Notes under the pieces: generated by a model
What the model saw: only the letters and a program-made list of their open reading frames with translations
Told to the model about the DNA's origin: nothing
Database searches by the model: none
Program-made: the position numbers and the translations under genes
Assembly: GCF_009905375.1 (NCBI RefSeq)
Contig: NC_133650.1
Location: 169,588,518-169,652,517 of the forward strand
Direction: 5' to 3'
From: Apium graveolens
Taxonomy: Eukaryota > Streptophyta > Magnoliopsida > Apiales > Apiaceae
Length of the DNA: 64,000 bases
Shown: one piece after another, positions 1 to 9,410 of the stretch
Layout of the letters: each line of letters starts with the position of its first letter
Position numbering within the stretch: the stretch's first letter is position 1

Positions 1-430
1 CTTTCTTAAAATTACTTCCAGAATCTCGAGTTAAATCATGGATCTCTATCTGAAACTATCGATACAGGCACGCCATGTCGTAATACAATTTCACACACAT
101 ACAGATGGACCAATCTATCCAATAAAGTCTTCTCATTAATTGGAAGAAAATGTGCCGACTTCATAAGGCGATCAACTAAAACCCATATAGTGTCATGTCC
201 AGATTTCGTTCATGGAAATCCTACTATAAAGTCCATGGAAATGTTTTCCCACTTTCATTCTGGAATCTTTAAGGGCCGAATTAATCCGCTTGGTCTTTGA
301 TATTCTGCCTTCACTTTCTGACAAGTATAACACTTCGCAACCCATTCTGCGACTTCTCGCTTCATATTTGGCCACCAAAAGTTCTACTTCAAGTCCTAGT
401 ACATCTTGGTGCTTCCCGGATGGATTGAAA
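1..430 (-). pseudogene. Decayed Ty3/gypsy integrase fragment
   Basis: Read on the minus strand, this stretch encodes a Tekay-like integrase from the HPGSTKMY motif through the zinc-binding CYTCQ, the MDFIVG strand with the first catalytic Asp, and VSDRDP with the second. The frame is interrupted by at least six stops. Most are explained by C/G-to-T/A changes, such as Arg CGA to TGA in the DRDPRF motif and Trp TGG to TGA in EWKW. It runs off the left edge of the window. It meets the plus-strand integrase at about 430 at nearly the same residue, so the two are head-to-head. The arms look only about 70% alike by eye, so they come from different elements. It is dead as a gene; the family call is secure. 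Confidence 0.85.
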
Positions 431-1691
431 ATCTAGAATTAATAGTTCAAGGTATTCCATTCACCCAGGAAGTACCAAGATGTATAGGGATTTGAAGGAA
501 TATTATTGGTGGCCCAACATGAAGAGGGACGTAGCAGAATGGGTAAACAAGTGTTTGACTTGCCAAAGAGTAAAGGCAGAGCACCAGAGACCCAGTGGAC
601 TTTTGCGACCCCTGGAGATTCCCGAATGGAAATGGGAACAGATAGCGATGGATTTTGTTGTAGGCTTGCCAAGGACGAAAGCCAATCACGACGCCATTTG
701 GGTAATTATAGACCGACTGACAAAGTCAGCTCATTTCATTCCTATTAATGAGAGATACACAGTCGATAGACTGGTGGACATTTACCTTAAGGAAATAGTG
801 ACACGACATGGAGTCCCAGCGTCCATTGTCTCAGACCGAGACCCTAGGTTCAACTCCAGATTTTGGAGGAGCTTTCAGGAATGTGCGGGGACCAAGTTAA
901 ATATGAGTACCGCGTACCATCCCCAAACGGATGGACAGAGTGAAAGGACCATCCAGACACTAGAGGATATGTTGAGAGTCTGTGCAATAGACCTTAAAGG
1001 AAGTTGGGATGATCACCTGCTGTTGATCGAGTTTTCTTATAATAATAGCTTTCATGCTAGCATCGGAATGCCGCCTTATGAGGCCCTGTACGGAAGAAGG
1101 TGTCGATCTCCCTTATACTGGGATGAAGTAGGAGAGGGTAAGATGCTCGGACCCGAAGTGGTCCAAAGGACCAAAGATATAGTGGATCTTATCAGAGGGC
1201 GACTTGTAGCATCCCAAGACAGACAAAAGAAATATGCAGACCTAGCCCGAAAGGACAAGGAATATGAAGTAGGGGACTTAGTACTGCTGAAAGTATCCCC
1301 TTGGAAGGGATTAATGAGGTTCGGAAAGAAAGGAAAACTAAGCCCAAGATACATTGGACCTTTTGAGATATTAAGACGGATTGGAAAGTTAGCTTACGAG
1401 CTAGCCCTACCCCCTAATTTGCAACAAGTTCATAATGTGTTCCATGTGTCAATGCTAAGGAGGTATCATCGGGATGCCAGGCACATAGTGGAGTACGAGC
1501 AGGTGGATATGCAGCCAGATCTAACTTACGTGGAGAAGCCAGTAAGGATTATGGATAAGAAGGAGCAGGTGCTTCGGAACAAAGTGATCAAGCTAGTCAG
1601 AGTACTATGGCAGAATCATAATGTGGAAGAATCAACTTGGGAACTAGAGAGCACAATGCTAGAAAAGTACCCCCATTTGTTTTCTGTTTGA
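430..1691 (+). CDS. Tekay-type integrase with C-terminal chromodomain (5'-truncated pol, TKY1)
   Basis: C-terminal part of a Ty3/gypsy polyprotein that would insert the cDNA copy into chromatin. The frame is open from near 430, at [12 protein letters not shown], with a Met at 480, so the N-terminal part of the HHCC zinc finger is lost. Visible in order are CLTCQ, the catalytic DDE residues ([21 protein letters not shown]), the GPFEIL/FHVSML C-terminal fold and a chromodomain (about residues 340-400) ending in WELE...YPHLF. The core shows no internal stop, so this is the best preserved integrase in the window. The polypurine tract and 3' LTR follow within 35 bp. No gag, protease or RT of this copy is present. 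The chromodomain and VEKPVRI/VLRNK motifs point to the Tekay/Del lineage of chromoviruses. Confidence 0.9.
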
Positions 1692-1711
1692 TTCCGGGAC
1701 GGAATCCTTTT

Positions 1712-1724
1712 AAGGAGGGGAGAC
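1712..1724 (+). other. Polypurine tract of TKY1
   Basis: A purine run AAGGAGGGGAGA lies directly before the LTR start TGTAATAACCCC. It is the plus-strand primer site of reverse transcription and fixes the LTR boundary. Confidence 0.85.
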
Positions 1725-3818
1725 TGTAATAACCCCAAAATTTTCAACTTTTTTGTAACCCTTGTGAATAGTGTTTTAGCTGAATGAGAAAACTTTTCAC
1801 GCCACACTATGTAGGGGTTCTGTTATGGATATTCTGGGATATTATTAGTACTCTATGAAGTATATAAGTGTATGTAAAGATCGTCAGAATCCAATTCCGA
1901 ACACTTTGGTTTTTCCCGGAAATCCACAAGATACGGAGAGAATTGAGTATAAGGTAACAGGATAAAAAGGATTTAAATTAAAGGATTATAATAGAGGATC
2001 ATAAAAAGGAATATAATGTATTGAGAAAGGTTAAGGGAACCTAAGTAATAAGATCCCGGGTATGATCCTTCAAACGATAAACGAGAACGAAAGTTAAGCG
2101 AACCGTATAACAGATCAGCGGTCATTAGGCAAACGATTAGGAAGTTAATCAAAGGGATTAGTGGGAAGGATGTCATCCAACCAATAGAAAGAGGACAAGG
2201 AAGGGAGGATGACATCATGAGGATGACATAAGCATGACATGGGAAGGAAGGAGGTGTGGTAGCTTTGTAACCACACAATTTCAAGGGCAAGAAAGTAATT
2301 GACTAAATCAAATACAAAACAAGTCAACCAAGCCAAGTAAAAATCATTGTCATCAAAAAATCAAAAGCAACCAAGGCATGTTCTTGAGAGCTCTCGGCTT
2401 TTTAACATTTTAAAGGCAAGATTTTTCAAAATCAAAGATCCAAGCTTCCTAAATTGGTAAGATAATTCCCTAATCATCTTCATACTTAGTTAGGACTATA
2501 TCATGAGTTTAAGCCATTAATTCTTTCTCAATCTTCTTCATTTAATCAAAGAAGAAGACAATGAATAGTGTTTTCAAGTTTTTTAACTTGAAGTTTTTCT
2601 TGTTTTCTTGAAGATCCAAGCATTCTTAAGACTTCTCCAAGCTTCTTAAGGCTTCCTAGCTCCACCCACCACTTCGAGGAAGGTATACCATCTCCAAACC
2701 CTAGATTCCTATATATTATAAGATGATTTTGATTAGTGGGTTGATATTGTAGCTTGTTGTTATGATTTAGAGTTTGGGATTTGGAATGGTAGTGAAATGG
2801 AATGGTAATTGTTGTGGTTTTGATTTAAAGGAACTTAAGTATGATTAAAGTTAAGTTTAAGCATAAGTATGAATGATTAAATTGAATTGGTTGGGGTTGT
2901 TATGATGTGATAAGGATGGATGTTGGTTGTATGTTGGATTTGAGGTTGGTTTGTGGTTGGTTTTGTATGGTTTAAAATTTGGAAATCGCGTAAACATAGC
3001 CGTCGTAACGTCCGATTTTCTTTGGACTGTTTTTGTGCATAGCATTAGGACCCGAGAACCCCCTGCTAGATTATGACCACTGCCATGATTAGATAGCTCA
3101 TGTTACGAGCTTCGTTTTGATATGTAGTTCGTTCGATTCCGATGCACGGTTTAGGAGAAACGACCGTTTCAAGTAACGGCGTTTCACGAACGAAACTTTT
3201 TTCCCTCGCCTTACTTTGAAACATAGGTTAAAGACCAAAAAGGGTTAATTAATGTATGAAACATTTATGGTAAGTGTGTTAGGCAGTTGGTAAGACATTC
3301 GCGAAGGAATCGCTTTAAAACTCGTAAAGGTTAAATTATTAAAAATGGTGGAGCCGAGGGTACCCGAGTGACTTAAGCGAATCGGTGAGCGCAAAACAAG
3401 CGTTAGAGTCTAAGTTAGTTAAAGTATAGGTTTACAAGTGATTTTGGTTTAATTCCAACTTACTTGTTGTTTATAGGTTATCAGACTCGTCCCGAGCCTT
3501 TCTCACCCCCAAGTCGCTCAGGCAAGTATTCTATCCGTTATACTGTTGTTGTGATGAATATATGTATTTGCCTTATCTTGCGATAGATGCATGTTGGATA
3601 ATTAGCAAATGATGCGATATATTGTAGCATGTGATATGGTATATATGCATGCCTGTTTCATATTCTTGGAATATATATCTGTTGGTTCAGTTGATAATAC
3701 CTATGCTAGAGGATAGCGGTAACTTGCATATACCCTTAGTATAGGGACCCAAAGGTGAAAATATTTTCTAAAACCGGGAGTCGAGGATCCCGAGTACATT
3801 TTGTATATATGGATATGG

Positions 3819-3850
<32 letters not shown>

Positions 3851-3904
3851 GGTTATAGTTTTTAAAACTATTAATCGAATAAGGTTTATTCGATAACTTT
3901 AACT

Positions 3905-4130
3905 TTATTTTATTATTGAATATTATTTCGAATATTCATCCGAGGACTTATGACTCCTTTATTTTATTATTGAATATTATTTTGAATATTCATTCGAGGA
4001 CTTATGACTCTTTTATATTATTTAATGAATATTATTTTGAATATTCATTCGAGGGCTTATGACTCAGTTTATATTATTTAATGAATATTTTTGAATATTC
4101 ATTTGAGGATCTATGACTCCGATTATTTGC
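3905..4130 (+). repeat. Four ~60 bp subrepeats inside the TKY1 LTR
   Basis: Four successive copies of a unit built on GAATATT...GAATATTCATTCGAGG followed by ACTTATGACTC. They differ mostly by small indels. Each carries a GAATATTC self-complementary core. Confidence 0.8.
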
Positions 4131-5296
4131 TGAAATATATTCTTTATTTTATTAAAGAATAAGGTGTTAATAATCAAACTTATTTTCGATTATTCAAATA
4201 AAGATAATACTTTCATATAAGTATATCTTTGGTTATTTAATACTCGTTTCAAGTATAAGTTTTAATACTTCTACTTCAATTATTTTTATAAAAGATTATT
4301 CTTTATGGGAATATTATTTAAATAATAATATTCAGTCATTTTCTAAATATTCTGGGGACTGATTTACTTCATTAAATCAGCTTTACTCCAAACACTCTTT
4401 AAAGTGTTTTCGAGTCTTCAAAATGATTTTTAAAAGTTAGAGCGGATCCCAAAACTCATTTTTATATTTAAGATCTTCCTTTTTAAGGGGATTTAAATAC
4501 TCGCTTAAAACCTGAGGGATCCGGCTCTGTGGTGTATTTTATATTCGCAACAAGGTTGCAGTTTTGGTAAATGAATTGATTACTTACCCAACGTTCGGGA
4601 AGTAAGTCCCTCTATTGAGTCGGCATAAGCAACATGGGCTCAGTGGGCGTCCATGATAGTGTAAGTGGCTCAGTGGGAGTCCATCAAATGCATAAGTGGC
4701 TGAGTGGCAGTCCAGCATAAGGTCCTAATTACGACCAGGGTGATGACCAGTGGGGAATTCGTCCATCTACTAGTAGAAAAGGTTACTAATGGGTATCTTT
4801 GCCTGATCAGCAAGATATATGGTTTATGCCAAAGGTTTTCTTTTCCTTCCAAATTCATTGGATATTGCAACTCTGTTCATACTTTACATAACAGAGGTTC
4901 CAGGAAATGTTTTAGAGATATATATATGTGGATATATATATATATCGGGACTAAATAAAGTATCTCATAACTTTTTCATTCAATAATATTTCAAAGATTG
5001 AATCTATTCAAGTCTTAACTTGTGGTCTCATCTATGGGATGTTTTTCTTAAAACTTATAATACTTCGAACGGTGGTAGTTCAAGTAGCTTTATAAATGAT
5101 ATAAGTGTGGTGAAGTATTGGTGACTTCATTCCTTGTTTTTACTTATATCTAGTAAGTAATTATCTTACACACGATAAAGATTATAGTGAGTATCCATTT
5201 AGATACTTATATTATTGTTATCACTATGTATTATCTTGCGAGCTGTAAGGCTCACTCTTGCTTTATTTCTTCATCACACAACAACAGTTAGGAGAG

Positions 5297-5398
5297 ATGG
5301 CCAGACTCCAGCAGACCCAGCGCAAGCGCGTGGGAAGCGCCCCGCGTCTTCCCGATGATGTTGTGGCTGCTATAGCTGCAGAGGTAGATCCATTGTAG
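5297..5398 (+). CDS. Short LTR-encoded ORF with H3-tail-like start (putative leader exon 1, TKY1)
   Basis: A 33-codon ORF in the last tenth of the TKY1 LTR. It starts MARLQQTQRKR, which shares 7 of 11 positions with the histone H3 start MARTKQTARKS, including Arg2, Gln5, Thr6, Arg8 and Lys9 in H3 numbering. A splice-donor-like AG|GTAGAT (GT at 5384-5385) falls exactly after codon 29, phase 0. A pyrimidine-rich tract ending in CAG (5287) precedes the ATG by 9 bp. The matching short ORF in the TKY2 LTR has the same layout. The leader that would hold exon 2 is not in the window. Expression is unproven. The sequence facts are solid; the functional reading is inference. Confidence 0.45.
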   Translation: MARLQQTQRKRVGSAPRLPDDVVAAIAAEVDPL

Positions 5399-5689
5399 TT
5401 CAGACCATCTACTTTTGAGAATCAAATTATGTATAATTATAACTTGTGGCAGATAATGGCAATTAACTGTAAATTATCAAGTAATCACTTTGGGTTGTAA
5501 TAATTTTAAATTGTGGATTCAAAGACTTGTACTTATTTCAATTTCATCTCTGAGACTATAACGGGTTGTGGTGTGTGTTAGTATGGGGTCACAGCATGAG
5601 GTTATTTATTATTAATTAAGTGAAGTGATATTGTGGAAAGAAAGACCGTGACAACCCGGATCCCCGACCCCGGATCTGGGGGTGTTACA

Positions 5690-6211
5690 ATGTTGCAAAC
5701 ATGATGTCTGGTCTACTTGCTGTTAAGTAAAGCAATGATCCAATCATCCCTCTGTAGCTTGAGATATCTATACTTTTGCCCTTTTTATCTTCATCCAACT
5801 TTGTTGCACTAGACACAGGTGTAGATGTAGGTGAACAATCAACCATACCAAACTTCTTCAATAGATCCTTGACATACTTAGTTTGGCTGATGAAGGTACC
5901 ATCAATTCTTTGACTGACTTGAAGTCCAAGAAAGTAACTTAGTTCCCCCATCATACTCATTTCATATTCACTTTGCATAAGCTTGGAGAATCTTTGACAA
6001 AGCTTTTCATTAGTAGAACAAAAGATGATATGATCCACAAAAATCTGAACTAGGATCATATCATCACCATGTTTCTTGAAGAAGAGAGTCTTGTCTATGG
6101 TACCTCTAGTAAAACCATGCTTTAGTAGGAAATCTGACAGTGTGTCATGCCAAGCTCTAGGTTCCTGTTTTAGTCCATAAAGATGAAAGAGATATATCCT
6201 AAGTCCAATCA
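5690..6211 (-). pseudogene. Ty1/copia reverse transcriptase fragment
   Basis: Minus-strand copia RT running from YGLKQ (near 6190) through the palm to [12 protein letters not shown], where it is cut by the TKY1 LTR. The catalytic YVDD box reads FVDH: the second aspartate of the pair is lost, so the copy is catalytically dead although this stretch has no stop. The nearby CSTN replaces the usual GSTN. On its right it abuts a plus-oriented copia LTR at 6212, so it is a remnant trapped between two insertions. Motif spacing resembles Sirevirus/Tork-type copia, close to the RT at 35.4-36.1 kb. Confidence 0.85.
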
Positions 6212-7849
6212 TGTATGAGGATTTAGGAATAACTTTTATGTAATCTGTTTTGATTTCATTGATATTAATAAAAGACTTGTTTTGTTTTTATTGCGGGATC
6301 TATCTATTTTAAGTGTTTAAATAAGATATACCACAGTTTAGAGTAAAGCCTTTTATGGATTGTGATGAGATCATAATAATGAGACCCAAAAGATGATAAC
6401 TCTAAACTTAAATAGTTCCTGGTCGTAGGATTACTAACCGGTAATTAATAATCCGCAAAGATCGGTACTTACTATGCTTGCTTCATTATGAAGGATGCAT
6501 GTTCTCATAGACATTTGTGTGGTGACACTATAGCTAGTATGTAGGTGCTTATTATAGAATAAGTTCACTGAACATGACTCACACAGCTGAACAACTGATG
6601 GAGTTCACTCACGTGTCAGCAGTTGTTCACATAGTGATAGTTGTACAAGAATCCTTAGACTTGAGGTCATCATAGTCATCTTGTGTACACTGAACTATGC
6701 TTTAGTTTAGTTCTTAGTCTCCAGGGACAATTATAAGGGCTCTACTGGGTATAGGAATTTGTACACGAAGATAGTGTATGATCAATAAAGGATCTACCCC
6801 TTCCAGTGAAGGAAGAGAATGTTCAATGCTGATCCACTTATGCTAGTTCAGGAATCTCTGGCCAGAGTGAATGAAATTAGAAAGGAGTTTCTAATTTACA
6901 TTAAATAGAACTAAGCATAGTGAATGGGAAAGCAAGTGATTAAATAAGATAGGCTTGACACAAGTTCCATGCCTTGTATTTAATCGTGACATTGCAGGGT
7001 AGAAGGAATTGATTGTACGGTAACTACTCACTGAATAGGTTCTTGGTATTCTAAGCAGTGAATTCGTATTATCCGGATAGTCGCGATATGCTGAGAAGTA
7101 TCCCTCACGATGTAGAATAAATATGATTAATTAATTAATTAGTCATATTTAATGAATTAGAGAATTTATATAAATAATGATAAAATAGTTTTATTATTAT
7201 TTATTTCTACTACCTGCTTAATATTGAACCTACTGGGTCACACCATAAAAGAGAATGATTTAATGGTGGAGGAATTAATTAATAATGGCTGATAATTATT
7301 TATTTATGAAATACATAATTAATTGGGAAATTTAATAATTGATTAAATGAGATTTAATTGATTATAAATTAATTAAGAAAAGTTCTTAATATTATTAATT
7401 AAGAATTTAATTTTTGGAAATTAAATCAAGAGAGAGAATTATTTCTAAAGTGTTTAGAAAAAGGATTAATAATTAAAAGGTGTTTTAATTATTAGTGAGA
7501 ATAATTAAGGGTTAATAATAATAATATTTTAAGGGAAAATTTTCAGCTGAAAATTTTGCCTATAAATATACTATTATAAACCCTATTTTTGCCTCAACCT
7601 AAAAAATTTACAAAACCCTAATTCTCTCCACCTCCTCCTCCTTCGTTATATCGATTTCTTGGTGGATACCGGTGGAGTACTTCACACTTAAGGAGCAGCT
7701 GCTAAGGATCTCCGCTCGTTGTTCTTGGATCGCTTTTAAAGGTTAGAAATCGATCATGTCTGTTTTAATCACGATTTGTATGCTTTTATTTCGATTTTAT
7801 ATCAAGAAAATTATTTTTACCATGCTTCTATGATAGATAAAATCCTACA
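6212..7849 (+). repeat. Copia LTR (5' LTR, 1638 bp, COP2)
   Basis: Begins TGTATGAGGATTTAGG and ends ATAAAATCCTACA, forming an imperfect terminal inversion. A primer binding site follows one base later, so this is a 5' LTR on plus. It holds a palindrome plus TATA box near 7536-7568 and a CT-rich leader after it. No partner LTR is present in the window. Confidence 0.85.
7536..7568 (+). promoter_or_regulatory. LTR promoter: perfect palindrome next to a TATA box
   Basis: AAAATTTTCAG is followed immediately by its reverse complement CTGAAAATTTT (7536-7557), with a CAGCTG E-box at the centre. After three bases comes TATAAATA (7561-7568). A pyrimidine-rich stretch with ACCCTAATTCTCTCC follows about 55 bp downstream, typical of a plant RNA 5' leader. 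Promoter placement is inferred from this layout. Confidence 0.65.
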
Positions 7850-8088
7850 ATGGTATCAGAGCATAGGTTGTATGCATATAGATCTGTGATAAAAATTTCA
7901 GAATTTTATGTGCTTGTATGAATTAATTATGATTTTTACAAGTTATATCATGGATTAATTATGACTGATTAGAAATTGTTTCTCAGAATTATTTTGACTG
8001 TAAATCTGGGTTCTACAATGTTGTAGATCGTCTGGGTATTTTTTTCATAATTTTATGATGTATGGATTAATTGTTATGAATTAGTCAT
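7850..8088 (+). other. Primer binding site and leader stub of COP2
   Basis: TGGTATCAGAGC at 7851-7862 is complementary to the 3' end of initiator methionine tRNA, the usual plant copia primer. About 225 bp of AT-rich leader follows, without an ORF. It then joins the minus-strand gag of TKY2 near 8088; the junction base is uncertain by a few positions. Confidence 0.85.
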
Positions 8089-8595
8089 GTTCCCTTGCTT
8101 CAACTCAAGAAATTTAAGTTCCATCTGATTCTGCATGTACTTAGGGTAATACTTGTCCATAAGTAACTTCTTAAATCTCTCCCAAGAAACCTGCTGAGTG
8201 ATTTCCATAGCTTTTACTGATTCCCACCAATAGATGACTTCTCCCTTCAAGAACTAAGTAGCATACGGCGTCTTCTGATCGTCTCCTAACTGTACCAACT
8301 CAAAAGCCCTTTCCATCTCCTTGATCCATGTGTTAGCTATCACTGGATCAGTGGTATCATGAAATGCAGGTGGGTTCACATTCTGAAAAGCCTTGAAAGT
8401 GACAACTTGTCTAGGTGGTACTGGTGGTTCAGGTGGTTGGTGTGGTTCACGGTTATCTTGGTTTTCAATTCGTTGTTGAAGAGTTAGTTGTTGTTGAGCT
8501 ATAGCATTGGTTTGATGTTGCAAAGTTTCCAGTAGTCGAAGAATGTTTGGGTCTGTGGTGGATGTGGTTGTTGGGTTCTTCTTTTTGGGAGGCAT
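8089..8595 (-). pseudogene. Tekay gag N-terminal half (TKY2)
   Basis: Starts MPPKKKN at 8595 on minus, like the MPPRRN start of gag in TKY3. A Gln-rich region is followed by VTFKAFQNVNPPAF, the capsid-like WIKEMERAF, then YWWESVK and ELKFLELKQGN, where it is truncated at the COP2 junction. One in-frame TAG sits after codon 113, where relatives have a Gln; CAG to TAG explains it. The product would package the element RNA in virus-like particles. Here only about 165 codons remain, so it is not functional. Start codon choice rests on the match to the 54493 gag. Confidence 0.85.
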
Positions 8596-8914
8596 GATCC
8601 TGAAATAAGAGTTATGTCAAAACAGATATGAATGATAAAATGATTCGAGGGTATCGCATGGCATTCTTATTTACATATGGGGTCAAGTTTCCAAATTAAG
8701 CAGATATGGTGATGCATATAAAAATGTAAAATAACGGTTGAGAGCAAATGGAACAATAGAACATAATTATTGAAATTTTTAAAGGTCACAATACATAGGA
8801 TTAGGACAAAGTCTGATTCTAGGAATAACAGGCTTATTTAAAGGAAACAACGGAAACAACTGGGGATTCCACAGAGTCTGATAGTACAACAACATGAAAG
8901 GTAAACGGAAAGGA
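8596..8914 (-). other. TKY2 leader between leader ORF and gag
   Basis: About 320 bp of AT-rich untranslated sequence upstream of gag. I see no ORF or clear signal in it. Confidence 0.6.
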
Positions 8915-9271
8915 CTAAGGCTCCACTCCATCTGAACGGGGCTTGGTAGTCTTTTCCTCTCGAAGCGTCTTCACAATGCTCTGGAGCTCATCCGCCACCA
9001 TCTGGATGACATAGTGGCTGGTGCGGTCCCGGTGCGCTGGCATCTCCTCAAGCTTAGTGTTGACGTACTGAACCAAGGTCTCAAGTCTCGCAGTCATCTG
9101 CTCCTTGGGCTTCCCTTCGTAGTTTCGGCTGTCCGGATACACGTTCTTCAGTCGGTCTATCAGTCGGTCGTACTTGCCCTAAAGCATGTCGAACTCGCGC
9201 CTCAACTCAGCATTCACAGTGAAAGCAATAGTGTCGTCTGAACCAGAGGATGACGAGGAATGCACCCTTTG
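8915..9271 (-). pseudogene. Leader ORF upstream of gag (putative exon 2, TKY2)
   Basis: Between the PBS and gag a minus-strand reading frame of about 118 codons runs from 9271 to a stop at 8915. It opens QRVHSSSSSGSDD, then has a charged, Leu-rich region likely to form helices or a coiled coil (FTVNAELRREFDML, DRLIDRLKN, LETLVQYVNTKLEEM), and ends KPRSDGVEP. One TAG (9179-9181) interrupts it and is explained by CAG to TAG. Directly upstream on minus is an acceptor-like TTATTGGTTGTCAG. Its phase matches the donor of the short LTR ORF at 9591, so the two would join in frame. It has no ATG at its start, which also suggests an exon. No known family is recognised. TKY3 has a similarly placed ORF (53677-54024). 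Confidence 0.5.
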
Positions 9272-9390
9272 CTGACAACCAATAAGAGGAGTATTAATAA
9301 TAAATTTACTTAACCTACTCTCTCGCATATTATCTATAACCTACACACATATCCTATAACCTATTTGGGCTGTCCAGGGACTCTAAACCG

Positions 9391-9405
9391 TGGCTCTGAT
9401 ACCGA
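9391..9405 (-). other. Primer binding site of TKY2
   Basis: On minus TCGGTATCAGAGCCA lies 5 bp inside the LTR end, matching the initiator methionine tRNA primer of Tekay elements. It fixes the element orientation and LTR boundary. Confidence 0.85.
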
Positions 9406-9410
9406 AAACC

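Larger units (their letters stand above)
1725..5689 (+). repeat. 3' LTR of TKY1 (about 4.0 kb)
   Basis: Begins TGTAATAACCCC just after the polypurine tract and ends GGGGGTGTTACA, giving the imperfect terminal inversion TGTAA/TTACA. The length of 3965 bp is in the long range known for Tekay/Del LTRs. It interrupts a minus-strand copia RT frame that resumes at 5690, so TKY1 inserted into that copia copy. The target duplication cannot be checked because the 5' end lies outside the window. Internal features are ~60 bp subrepeats (3905-4130), three short repeats of a CTCAGTGGG motif near 4640-4715, AT microsatellites near 3820-3850 and 4920-4945, and a short ORF at 5297. Confidence 0.85.
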
